Source: Oligoflexus tunisiensis
GTDB taxonomy: Bacteria; Bdellovibrionota_B; Oligoflexia; Oligoflexales; Oligoflexaceae
Reading direction: 5' to 3'
Assembly (NCBI RefSeq): GCF_001748245.1
Contig: NZ_BDFO01000001.1
Location: 6,291,346-6,355,345 of the forward strand
Length of the DNA stretch: 64,000 nucleotides
This document shows positions 1 through 7,785 of the stretch, piece by piece (the first letter of the stretch is position 1; every line of letters starts with the position of its first letter). The notes under the pieces were generated by a model. It did no database searches. It was given only the letters and a program-made list of their open reading frames with translations, and was not told where the DNA came from. The position numbers and the translations under genes were made by a program.

Positions 1-612
1 GCCTCCGGCATGGCGGAAGGAAAGAGGCGCCAGACAGAGAAAAACGCCGAGCGTGGTAAAGAAAAGAGCGGTGCCGGCATCATAGGCGAGCACCATCCAT
101 TTCTGAATCTGGGTGCTCCAGACGCCGAGGATGACCGTGACCCAGACGTAACGTGAGGCACGGTCCGTGAGGATACGTATCAAAGGATCCAGGGGCCGCC
201 GCCAGACTTCGAGTTTCAAAAGATAGCCACCGATTCCCACCGTGGCGATGCCGGTCCAGGCCTGGGAACTGAGCGCATCCTCACTCAGGAGAGGACCGGA
301 GAGAGCCACGAACACCGGCAGGAAAATCAGCAGGGGCGACACATCCGACATCTGCCCATGTTTGGTGGCCTTGCTGAGATAAACAACCCCCATCATGGCC
401 GGCACCACGCTCGCTCCCAGCATCAGCCAGAAGTCAGTATCGAGCGAAGCCAGGCTGCGCGCATGCAAAAAGGGAAGAACAAAGATCATAGTGAAGAATT
501 GATCGAAAAACGAAAAACTCGAAGGCTCGAGATGATGCAAAAGTTTCTTGGCCAGCACTGATTTAAAGCTGCAAAAGATCATGCAACAGATGGCAAGCGC
601 AAACCAGCCCAA
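1..612 (-). CDS. DMT/EamA-type membrane transporter, 3' end cut by window edge
   Basis: Translating the minus strand from a TTG at 612 gives 204 codons with no stop before the window edge, so the C-terminus lies outside. The product is strongly hydrophobic, with about six membrane segments separated by short polar loops, in the style of half of a 10-TM drug/metabolite transporter (EamA). It begins LGWFALAICCMIF and contains the loop YLSKATKHGQMS, which resembles the end-of-helix motif before the next helix in DMT proteins. TTG was chosen because AGGATCAGG lies just upstream and no in-frame ATG or GTG precedes it. The substrate cannot be told from sequence. The family call rests on topology and overall look, so it is tentative. 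Confidence 0.6.
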   Translation of the reverse strand, partial: MGWFALAICCMIFCSFKSVLAKKLLHHLEPSSFSFFDQFFTMIFVLPFLHARSLASLDTDFWLMLGASVVPAMMGVVYLSKATKHGQMSDVSPLLIFLPVFVALSGPLLSEDALSSQAWTGIATVGIGGYLLKLEVWRRPLDPLIRILTDRASRYVWVTVILGVWSTQIQKWMVLAYDAGTALFFTTLGVFLCLAPLSFRHAGG

Positions 613-828
613 GGTCCTGATCCTCCATGATGGATCCTCCCCATTTACGGCAATGGACAGAAATACTTGAGGTTTCCGGATTTGGAGTTTTTTTGTTCTG
701 TGATTTCAAAATGTTAAGGACACACCAGCCGCCGTCGAGGGTCAGTTTTCTTTTGGAAAAGGCTTGAGCGCGGTGATTTCACGCCGATAGAAATTCCGGA
801 CCTGGACTATCTTCCCAAAGGCAAGGGT

Positions 829-2919
829 ATGGAGAACTTCAAGAAAGCTCTCAAACAAGCCATCCTCGACAAGGCGGAAGCTGTACGCTTCGAAGAAGCC
901 CAGAAGCCGCAGCTGTTGATGTTCGCCGTCGAACGGCCCGTGGCACCATTGCCGGAACAATCGCGTCAGGAAATTTTAAACCTGATCGAATCACTCCTGC
1001 CGATGAATCAGCCTGCAGCACCTCAGGTCCGCGAGGGTGTGCTTTCGATCGTGAATTTTGGAGAGTTGAAGTTGCTCGCGGCAACGGGAGACGTTGCGCG
1101 ACTCTTTGCCTTTATTCCGCCGCAAGGCAATGCTCTGTACCAGCAGATCAAGAATCAACTGCTGGCCCAAACCGTCAGGCCCGCTCCCAAACCCATTTCC
1201 GTGGACGAGCAGGCCCCCCCGTTTCCACCATCACAACAGCCTGGGCACTTTGCAATGGCGGGTGTCACAGGACAGGGCACAAGCGAGGGCGTGCCGATCG
1301 CCTCGCTCCTCCGTTCCGACGATCAAAGTGTGGCGACAAGTCCACCGCCACCCGCCATGGGTTTAACCGTTCCGCCCGTGCCGCCGGTTGCGGTGAGTGA
1401 GGCCAGTGGCACACCAGCCAAACCGCGTTTTGAAAAACCCATACCCGTGGATTTTGCTGCCGAATCGCCTGGCACTGCAACAGGGACAGGAACCGACAGC
1501 AATCCTCTGAAAGCTGCGGAACCCGCACAGAATACTGTGATCAGCTCCCATGTCCCGGGCACGATAGCACCGCAGCCAGCGCGTCCTGGCTTTCAAAAGG
1601 AAGAACACACGGACGCGGAAGACTATCATTTCAATCAGTCCATTCATTCGCTGTCGCGCGCGCCCAGTGAATTCACCAACACCTATGCCGCGATTCATCT
1701 GCCCATGGGCGGTCCATCGTCACCGGAACCCACGGAAAGCAGCATGCCGCGCAAGGTTATCGACGACGAGCCGGCCCTCATCCATTTCGGTGCCAGCATT
1801 CCCGGTGAAACCATTGAACGCAAGGGGCGTTTGCCGATCGATGCCATCCTCGAACACATGGTGGCGAAGCACGCTTCGGATTTGCATCTGGCTTTGACGG
1901 AGCCGGCCTGTCTCCGCATTGATGGCGAAATCGTGCGCATGGGTGAAGCCGTGCTCACCGAAGAGCAGATGCGCTCGTTTTTGATGCCGATCATGCCGCC
2001 CAAAAACCAACAGGAATTCGCACGCACCTGCGATACGGATTTCTCATACGAAGTACCCGGACTCGCCCGTTTTCGTGTGAACGTCTTCCGCAACCGGATG
2101 GGTGTGGGCGCTGTGCTGCGGCAGATACCCGACAAAATTCTCACGGCCGATGACCTGAATCTGCCAGCGGCCGTTCGCAAACTCTGTGAACTGCACAAGG
2201 GTCTTGTGGTGGTCACCGGACCGACCGGCAGTGGGAAATCGACGACTCTGGCGGCCATGGTGGATTTGATCAATGAATCACGCAGCGATCATATCCTCAC
2301 GATCGAGGACCCCATCGAATTCGTTCATAAGCAAAAGCGCTGTCTCGTCAACCAGCGGGAAGTGCATAAGCATACGCAATCCTTCTCGCGAGCGCTGCGG
2401 GCTGCCCTGCGCGAGGATCCCGATATCATTTTGATTGGCGAGATGCGTGACCTGGAAACGGTGGCGATCGCCATCGAAACGGCCGAAACGGGCCATCTGG
2501 TGTTCGGCACCCTGCATACCAATACCGCGATTTCCACTGTCGATCGTCTGATCGATCAGTTCCCGGCCGAGCAGCAGGAGCAGGTGCGCGTGATGCTGGC
2601 GGAATCCCTGAAAGGGGTTGTGGCACAGACTCTCGTGAAGAAAAAAGGCGGCGGTCGCATCGCAGCTCAGGAAATTCTGATCGTCGACAAGGCGGTCTCC
2701 AGTCTGATCCGCGAAGGCAATACGCACATGGTGCAGAACCACATGCAAACGCAAAAGGCCAAGGGCAACTGCACCCTGAATGATGCGCTCATGGCTCTGG
2801 TCAGCAAAGGCGTCGTGGATCCGCGGGATGCCTATGCCAAGGCCGTGGAAAAGGAAGCCTTTGCCAATATGCTTCAGCAAAAAGGCATCACCCTCGATCC
2901 TTCCGTGAAGACCGCCTAG
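829..2919 (+). CDS. PilT/PilU-like secretion ATPase with long N-terminal extension
   Basis: A 696-residue protein. Residues about 335-690 form a complete type IV pilus retraction-type ATPase: an N-terminal PilT domain (KHASDLHLALTEPACLRIDG), Walker A GPTGSGKST at about 464-472, Walker B region DPDIILIGEMRD at about 530-541, the His box GHLVFGTLHTN at about 555 and the C-terminal AVSSLIREG motif typical of PilT. Usual PilT is about 350 residues. The extra N-terminus has a compact region (1-110) that may be a degenerate second copy of the PilT N-domain, then a Pro/Ala-rich linker (about 120-330). AAGG lies upstream of the ATG. The frame stays open and protein-like back to 718 but has no ATG, GTG or TTG there. 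It likely powers pilus retraction or gliding. No other pil gene is adjacent. Its stop overlaps that of the converging oxygenase gene. Confidence 0.9.
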   Translation: MENFKKALKQAILDKAEAVRFEEAQKPQLLMFAVERPVAPLPEQSRQEILNLIESLLPMNQPAAPQVREGVLSIVNFGELKLLAATGDVARLFAFIPPQGNALYQQIKNQLLAQTVRPAPKPISVDEQAPPFPPSQQPGHFAMAGVTGQGTSEGVPIASLLRSDDQSVATSPPPPAMGLTVPPVPPVAVSEASGTPAKPRFEKPIPVDFAAESPGTATGTGTDSNPLKAAEPAQNTVISSHVPGTIAPQPARPGFQKEEHTDAEDYHFNQSIHSLSRAPSEFTNTYAAIHLPMGGPSSPEPTESSMPRKVIDDEPALIHFGASIPGETIERKGRLPIDAILEHMVAKHASDLHLALTEPACLRIDGEIVRMGEAVLTEEQMRSFLMPIMPPKNQQEFARTCDTDFSYEVPGLARFRVNVFRNRMGVGAVLRQIPDKILTADDLNLPAAVRKLCELHKGLVVVTGPTGSGKSTTLAAMVDLINESRSDHILTIEDPIEFVHKQKRCLVNQREVHKHTQSFSRALRAALREDPDIILIGEMRDLETVAIAIETAETGHLVFGTLHTNTAISTVDRLIDQFPAEQQEQVRVMLAESLKGVVAQTLVKKKGGGRIAAQEILIVDKAVSSLIREGNTHMVQNHMQTQKAKGNCTLNDALMALVSKGVVDPRDAYAKAVEKEAFANMLQQKGITLDPSVKTA

Positions 2920-3902
2920 GAATTCTTCTCCAGCACGTCCTCTTTCAATTCCGGAAAAACCTTCGACACCTTGCTCAGAATGTAGTCGCCATAAGTGCCC
3001 TGAAAGGCATGCACGTTCGCCTTGTCCCAGCGCTCCTCGGAATCATCGCGAATCACCTGGGCCAGAGGCAGGGCCTTGACCTCGGTATCAAAGCCGGGGT
3101 CGAAAAACAAAGGATAGGAATAGCGATTGCGGCCGGAGAGATTTTTCACCCGATGCGGAGTCGAACGGTAAAGTCCTCGGGTCATCCGATCGAGCATATC
3201 CCCAATATTGCAGACAAAGGATCCTGGCACCGGCGGCGCCTCCACCCAGCGCGATCGGGATTTCACCTGCAGGCCACCGCAGTCATCCTGCTTGAGGATC
3301 GTCAGAAGACCATAATCGGTATGCTCGCCGACACCCCAGCTGGCGCTGTTCTGCGGGTTCGGATCCGGCGGATAATGAAAGATGCGGAAGAGAATGAGAG
3401 GATCCCGCGTATAATGCTGCTGAAAGTAATCCTCCGCCAGGCCCAGACTGAGTCCCATCACCTGCATCAGGCGATGACCGAGCTGCGTGACAGCTTCGAT
3501 ATACTCCAGGATGGTTTCCTTGAAACCTGGCAGCGCCGGAAAAAGATTGGGCCCATGCAAAGGGACGCCGGCCTTCACCTTGGGATGATCCCGAGGCAGT
3601 TCCGTGCCCAGATAAAGCCCTTCCTTCATATCAGGCTGACCCGAGGTCAGCTCCCCACCGACCGGGAAATAGCCGCGCCAGGCCTTGCCACCCAGGGCCA
3701 TGCGGATCTGCATCTTGGTCGCTTCATCCTGCTGGAAGAAACGGTGCGACAGCTGCTCCAGACGTGTCTGGAGAGCTTCATCGACGCCATGGTTGATGAC
3801 ATAGAAAAAGCCACTTTCACAGCAGGCCTTCCGAACGGCAGCCGCCACCTTCTGTTTGTCCTGACTCAGGTCAACAATCGGAATGCTCGTAAAGTCCTGC
3901 AT
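2916..3902 (-). CDS. 2-oxoglutarate/Fe(II)-dependent oxygenase, isopenicillin-N-synthase-like
   Basis: A 328-residue protein of the soluble 2OG-Fe(II) oxygenase family, related to plant-type oxidases and isopenicillin N synthase. The N-terminal DIOX_N-like region has IPIVDLS and GFFYVINHGV. The double-stranded beta-helix core carries the iron ligands His194 and Asp196 (GEHTDYG) and His250 (RSTPHRV), and Arg260-x-Ser262 (NRYSYP) to bind 2-oxoglutarate. All key residues are present, so it should be active. It follows the flavin oxidase by 12 bases, so the two are probably translated from one message and may act on one amine or amino-acid substrate. The substrate is unknown. AAGG lies upstream of the ATG. 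Confidence 0.9.
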   Translation of the reverse strand: MQDFTSIPIVDLSQDKQKVAAAVRKACCESGFFYVINHGVDEALQTRLEQLSHRFFQQDEATKMQIRMALGGKAWRGYFPVGGELTSGQPDMKEGLYLGTELPRDHPKVKAGVPLHGPNLFPALPGFKETILEYIEAVTQLGHRLMQVMGLSLGLAEDYFQQHYTRDPLILFRIFHYPPDPNPQNSASWGVGEHTDYGLLTILKQDDCGGLQVKSRSRWVEAPPVPGSFVCNIGDMLDRMTRGLYRSTPHRVKNLSGRNRYSYPLFFDPGFDTEVKALPLAQVIRDDSEERWDKANVHAFQGTYGDYILSKVSKVFPELKEDVLEKNS

Positions 3903-3914
3903 GGTGGCTGCGCC

Positions 3915-5132
3915 TTACATGAAAAAGCGTGGATTGCATTTTTCCCGGACGATCTCCGGCACCGGATCGCCGTTGATAATGTCTGCCAGTATTTTCGCAG
4001 AACCGTGCGCCCAGGAAAAGCCATGTCCTGTGTAACCGGAGCAGGTGAAGATCCGCTGGCTGTCGGTCGGTCCAATAAAGGGGAAACCGGTCTTCGATGC
4101 GGCCATGATCCCCGACCAGGAGAATTCCCATTCCACCTTTTCAGTCAGGTCATAGTGAGTGTTCACAAACTCCTGAAGGCCTTGTTCGACCAGGGGATTG
4201 ACGTTGATCTCATAGGTCCCAAGCTCGCCGCCTTCGGTCCGATTGCGCCAGCCGCCGATCATGAGGCGATTGTCTTCGGTGATGATCGCATACTCATAGC
4301 CGTGATCAAAGCTATGCGGATAGCGGACCGGAAACTGATGGTTTTTAAAGGGCCGGCGCGTGATGATCTGCCCACGGAAGGGTTCCACCAGCCGATGCCG
4401 TTCGAAAAATCCCGAAAGCAAAGGGGAATAGGCATTGGCGGCAATCACCGCAGCATCAGCATGAAGATGGCCCCAGGGCTGAGTCCTGAGCCGCACCCTG
4501 TCGCCGGTTTCTTCGACGGATTCGACCTTCACGCCCGAATGATAACGCAGACCGCGCTTCAGACACACTTCCAGAAGGCCATTGCGGAAGAGAGTGGGGT
4601 GGGCCTGGGCGGAACCGGGTTCAAAGCGGCCGCCAAAGATATTGCGAAAGCCCAGTTTTTGCAGCTTTGCCTGGTCCACATACTCACTGGCAAAACCATT
4701 CTTGCGCAAAAGCTCGATCGACTGATGAATCTCGCGATCCTCGCTCTCATCGATGGCGATCACAAGATAACCGTCCTGCCGGTAATGGGCCTGAATCTGA
4801 TGCCGCAGTATTGTTTCCCGCACCTCATGGCAGATGTCGATCGACAGCGCCCAGAGTTGCCGCGCAATGTCTTCGCCATGCAGGGCCACCAGCGCCTGCA
4901 TCGATTCCACGGTTCCATAAAGGATATGCCCGCAGTTGCGAAAGCTCGCCGCCGTATCCGGCTCGTAGTCCACCAAAAGAAGGTTGGAATAGCCTTTTTC
5001 CTGAAGCCAGTAGGCGGTACTGACTCCGGATAGGCCGGAGCCGATGATGACAATTTCTGCATCCAAAGGCTTCTCCAGACTGCCTTTCAATGCGGGAACT
5101 TCAAGCCAATAAGGATGCGAGTAGCCGGACAT
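3915..5132 (-). CDS. FAD-dependent DAO-family oxidoreductase (PuuB-like)
   Basis: A 405-residue flavoprotein of the D-amino-acid oxidase/glycine oxidase superfamily. The FAD-binding Rossmann motif IIGSGLSG is at residues 29-36, followed by a helix and an acidic strand end (LLLVDYEPD). The C-terminus has the family pattern CSGYTGHGFSWAHGSA that closes around the flavin. The N-terminal HPYWLE stretch and overall layout resemble gamma-glutamylputrescine oxidase (PuuB) and similar amine oxidases, which cleave amines to aldehyde, ammonia and peroxide. It starts 3 bases after mtgA, with GGAGTGATTC before the ATG, and is followed by the 2OG oxygenase. The substrate is not determined. Confidence 0.88.
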   Translation of the reverse strand: MSGYSHPYWLEVPALKGSLEKPLDAEIVIIGSGLSGVSTAYWLQEKGYSNLLLVDYEPDTAASFRNCGHILYGTVESMQALVALHGEDIARQLWALSIDICHEVRETILRHQIQAHYRQDGYLVIAIDESEDREIHQSIELLRKNGFASEYVDQAKLQKLGFRNIFGGRFEPGSAQAHPTLFRNGLLEVCLKRGLRYHSGVKVESVEETGDRVRLRTQPWGHLHADAAVIAANAYSPLLSGFFERHRLVEPFRGQIITRRPFKNHQFPVRYPHSFDHGYEYAIITEDNRLMIGGWRNRTEGGELGTYEINVNPLVEQGLQEFVNTHYDLTEKVEWEFSWSGIMAASKTGFPFIGPTDSQRIFTCSGYTGHGFSWAHGSAKILADIINGDPVPEIVREKCNPRFFM

Positions 5133-5135
5133 GAA

Positions 5136-6233
5136 TCACTCCAATGGAATTTGAAAGTCTTCCTCCAGCGGTTCAGCATCCGGTGTCGGCGTGGGAGTGG
5201 CCGTGAGAGTTGGATCAGGAGTCGGTTCGGGCGTGGGTGTATCAGGGACCAGGGGTTCCTCGACGATCGGCGTGCCGGCCGTTACATCCCCTGTGTCCTC
5301 GGGTGTCTCATCCTGAGTTTCCTCGACCGTCGTGTCCGTGGGAAAGAGCGGCGTTTCCACCGTTTCACCGTCCTCGTCATTCAACTCACGCAGTTCCTGC
5401 AGTTTCTTCGCCAGTTCGTCAGAAACCAGAGGCGTCTCCGCTGCCGGCTTTTGCCCCTGCTCGGCCGCGTACTGATCCACGATCTGCAGCGTGCGCGAGA
5501 GGCGCGCCACATGCCTTGTAAAAAACCGGGTGCGGGTCCGCGGATTATGCTTTTTCGGACTAGGCAGGCTGGCAGCCAATTCCGCCGCCTGCGCCGTCGT
5601 CAGGTTATAGGCACTTGTATGATAGTAATGACGGGAGGCCGCTTCGATCCCGTAAATACCCAAACCAAATTCTGCGACATTCAAATAGATGTGCAGGATC
5701 TCGGCTTTGCTTAGCTTGTATTCCAAAAGCCAGGTTAAAAACAACTCGTGAAATTTGCGCAAGGGATTGCGCGAGAGGCTGAGGAACATGTTTTTGGCGG
5801 TCTGCTGGGAAATGGTGCTGGCGCCCAGTACAACTTTGCCATGCCGCCAGTTATAATCGATCGCGTCCCGGATGGCCTGAAAGTCAACGCCGCCATGCTC
5901 GTAGAAGCGGCTGTCTTCCGACAGGATAAAGGCCTTTTTCACCCGCTGCGGCAGGGGCTTTTGCAAAGGCGTCCATTGCAGCCGGGGAAGTTTCGGATTT
6001 TCCGCACGCTGTTCGATGTAGTCCTTGATCAAAGCGGACTCAGGAACCTTGCCCTGACGCAGGGCATCCCAGTCAGGCCAGATCACGATCAGGGCGATGC
6101 CCTCAAAGAGCAAAACGCCCGCAAGGAGTCCCAGCAGCGCGCGCCGCCAGGACCAGGTGATGGACTTCAGCCAGGAAAAACGGGAGGGTTTTTCCTCCGT
6201 TTCCGTTACTGGCGCAGGGGTTTCCTCGGTCAT
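5136..6233 (-). CDS. mtgA: Monofunctional biosynthetic peptidoglycan transglycosylase
   Basis: A 365-residue inner-membrane protein of the GT51 family, which polymerises lipid II into glycan strands in the periplasm. A short cytoplasmic head is followed by one membrane anchor at about 31-52 and the GT51 domain at about 85-250. The catalytic glutamate motif SEDSRFYEHGGVD places Glu106 as the likely base. Other family motifs are GASTISQQTAKN, EILHIYLNVAEFG and YGIEAASRHYY. There is no transpeptidase domain. It is longer than usual MtgA (about 240 residues) because of an acidic tail from about 260 that ends in a Thr-Pro repeat (PTPEPTPDPT and similar). The ATG overlaps the pepA stop by four bases, which indicates translational coupling. 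Confidence 0.92.
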   Translation of the reverse strand: MTEETPAPVTETEEKPSRFSWLKSITWSWRRALLGLLAGVLLFEGIALIVIWPDWDALRQGKVPESALIKDYIEQRAENPKLPRLQWTPLQKPLPQRVKKAFILSEDSRFYEHGGVDFQAIRDAIDYNWRHGKVVLGASTISQQTAKNMFLSLSRNPLRKFHELFLTWLLEYKLSKAEILHIYLNVAEFGLGIYGIEAASRHYYHTSAYNLTTAQAAELAASLPSPKKHNPRTRTRFFTRHVARLSRTLQIVDQYAAEQGQKPAAETPLVSDELAKKLQELRELNDEDGETVETPLFPTDTTVEETQDETPEDTGDVTAGTPIVEEPLVPDTPTPEPTPDPTLTATPTPTPDAEPLEEDFQIPLE

Positions 6234-7708
6234 CGGACCGCCGCCAGCTCTTGACCGTGATGGCGCAGAACATCAAAAAGGGTATTGAACGGAGCGCCGG
6301 TCGCTCCAAACGCCACACCCGGATAGTCGCCGCTCCAGTTCCAGCAGCTGCAGAAGATATCAAAGTGCACCAGCGGATGGCTGGCGAATTCCCTCAGAAA
6401 ATGCGCGGCGACGCTGGAACCACCGCCGATGTTCGCATGCGAGGCCAGGCGGCCCATGTTCGTGAGGTCTGCGGCCTTGGTGGTGTTCGCCATTTTAAAG
6501 GGCAAAAACTCCTCCCAGCAGCTGAAGCGTTCCCCCCATTTCTGGCCGCGCTGATGCAAAAGTTTTTGCAGCTCTTCGGACGCAAAATGGACGCCGGTAA
6601 AATAATTGGAATACTGCCGCAGCGAAGCCGTGGTGAGCGTCGCCGCCATCAGGGTCAGACCCGGTTTGAAAAGACTCTGCGCGTAACTCATCGCATCGGC
6701 GAGAATCAAGCGACCTTCCGCATCAGTGTGTTCGATGAAGACATCGAGACCCTTGTGGCTTTTCACCACCACACCAGGTTTCATGGCATTGGCATCGATG
6801 GCGTTTTCACAGGACGGAATCACCAGCACGAGAGGGCCATCATAGCCGGATTTCACCAGCGCCTGAAACAGATGGGCCGTCAGCGCGGCACCGCCCATAT
6901 CATTTTTCATGGCATTGACATGGCTCTCAAAGGGCTTCAGGTTGATGCCACCGGTATCAAAGGTGATGCCCTTGCCGATGAGCATCAAAGGCTTGCCCGA
7001 TTTATGCGCCTGATGCGTGGCGATATAAAGGCGTGACGGCGAACGCTGCGCGCCCTGACCCACGGCCAGAAGCAAATTAAGCCCTTCGCGCCGCAGCTCC
7101 TCAGGACCCATTTCGCGAAATTCGCAGCCGTGTTCGCTGGCGAACTTCCGCAGGCGGTTGCCGATTTCAATCGAGGTCAGTTCATCCGGATTTTCATTGA
7201 TCCAATGCCGGTAGCCCTGCATGGCCTCCCAACGCAATGCGGTGTAGGGATCGCTTTTTTGCAGCTGGTCCGGTTCCGTGCTCAGAATATCCACACGCGC
7301 CCAGTCGTTGCCCTGATCATTGGGCTGCATGGCGGCGAGGAAGGCATCCTCGGCCAGCATCAGTTCCTGGACGGGTTCGCTCGACGCGGCAAGGAAGAGA
7401 CAAAGTTTTTTGACCCGCCACTGCTGGCGAAGAGACCGATGAAACTGCGCCAGCACCCAGCGGCGCTCCAGGGTATGACGGCCGGTCTCGGTCCATTCCA
7501 CGACGGCATAGGGCCGGCGCGGATCCTTGAAGCCGACATGCAGCTTCGCATAGTGGATTTCACGCTGCAGGGTGGGAATCGCCTGTTTTTTAAGCTCGTC
7601 AATCCATGGACTCACGGGACGGCCCGGGCTGGTCAAGACCAAAAGCAGTCCATCTTCCATGTGATCCTGTTCCGGATATCCATCTGCGACTGACTTGCGA
7701 TTCAACAC
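6230..7708 (-). CDS. Leucyl aminopeptidase family protein (M17)
   Basis: A 492-residue cytosolic aminopeptidase of family M17. The catalytic C-terminal domain has the metal and active-site residues in order: Lys246 and Asp251 (GKGITFDTGG), Asp270 (NDMGGAA), and Asp329, Glu331 and Arg333 in HTDAEGRL, where the family consensus is NTDAEGRL. These match the two-zinc site of PepA. The N-terminal 170 residues form the divergent non-catalytic domain. The first codon is GTG with GGGAG upstream; an in-frame ATG at 7660 is an alternative. It is the first gene of a tight run (4-base overlap with mtgA), and releases N-terminal residues from peptides. Pairing with a cell-wall enzyme could mean a role in wall peptide recycling, but that is only context. 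Confidence 0.92.
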   Translation of the reverse strand: MLNRKSVADGYPEQDHMEDGLLLVLTSPGRPVSPWIDELKKQAIPTLQREIHYAKLHVGFKDPRRPYAVVEWTETGRHTLERRWVLAQFHRSLRQQWRVKKLCLFLAASSEPVQELMLAEDAFLAAMQPNDQGNDWARVDILSTEPDQLQKSDPYTALRWEAMQGYRHWINENPDELTSIEIGNRLRKFASEHGCEFREMGPEELRREGLNLLLAVGQGAQRSPSRLYIATHQAHKSGKPLMLIGKGITFDTGGINLKPFESHVNAMKNDMGGAALTAHLFQALVKSGYDGPLVLVIPSCENAIDANAMKPGVVVKSHKGLDVFIEHTDAEGRLILADAMSYAQSLFKPGLTLMAATLTTASLRQYSNYFTGVHFASEELQKLLHQRGQKWGERFSCWEEFLPFKMANTTKAADLTNMGRLASHANIGGGSSVAAHFLREFASHPLVHFDIFCSCWNWSGDYPGVAFGATGAPFNTLFDVLRHHGQELAAVR

Positions 7709-7785
7709 CTGTCTGCTCCCTATCCTAATGCAACCTGCGTCGATCTCAGTTTGCCGGGAGGACCCGGCTTTGGTCCATCACAATT

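Noticed and set aside
3009..5033. 674-codon plus-strand open frame
   Set aside because: Antisense to the 2OG oxygenase and flavin oxidase, both of which have clear motifs; it has no protein features of its own.
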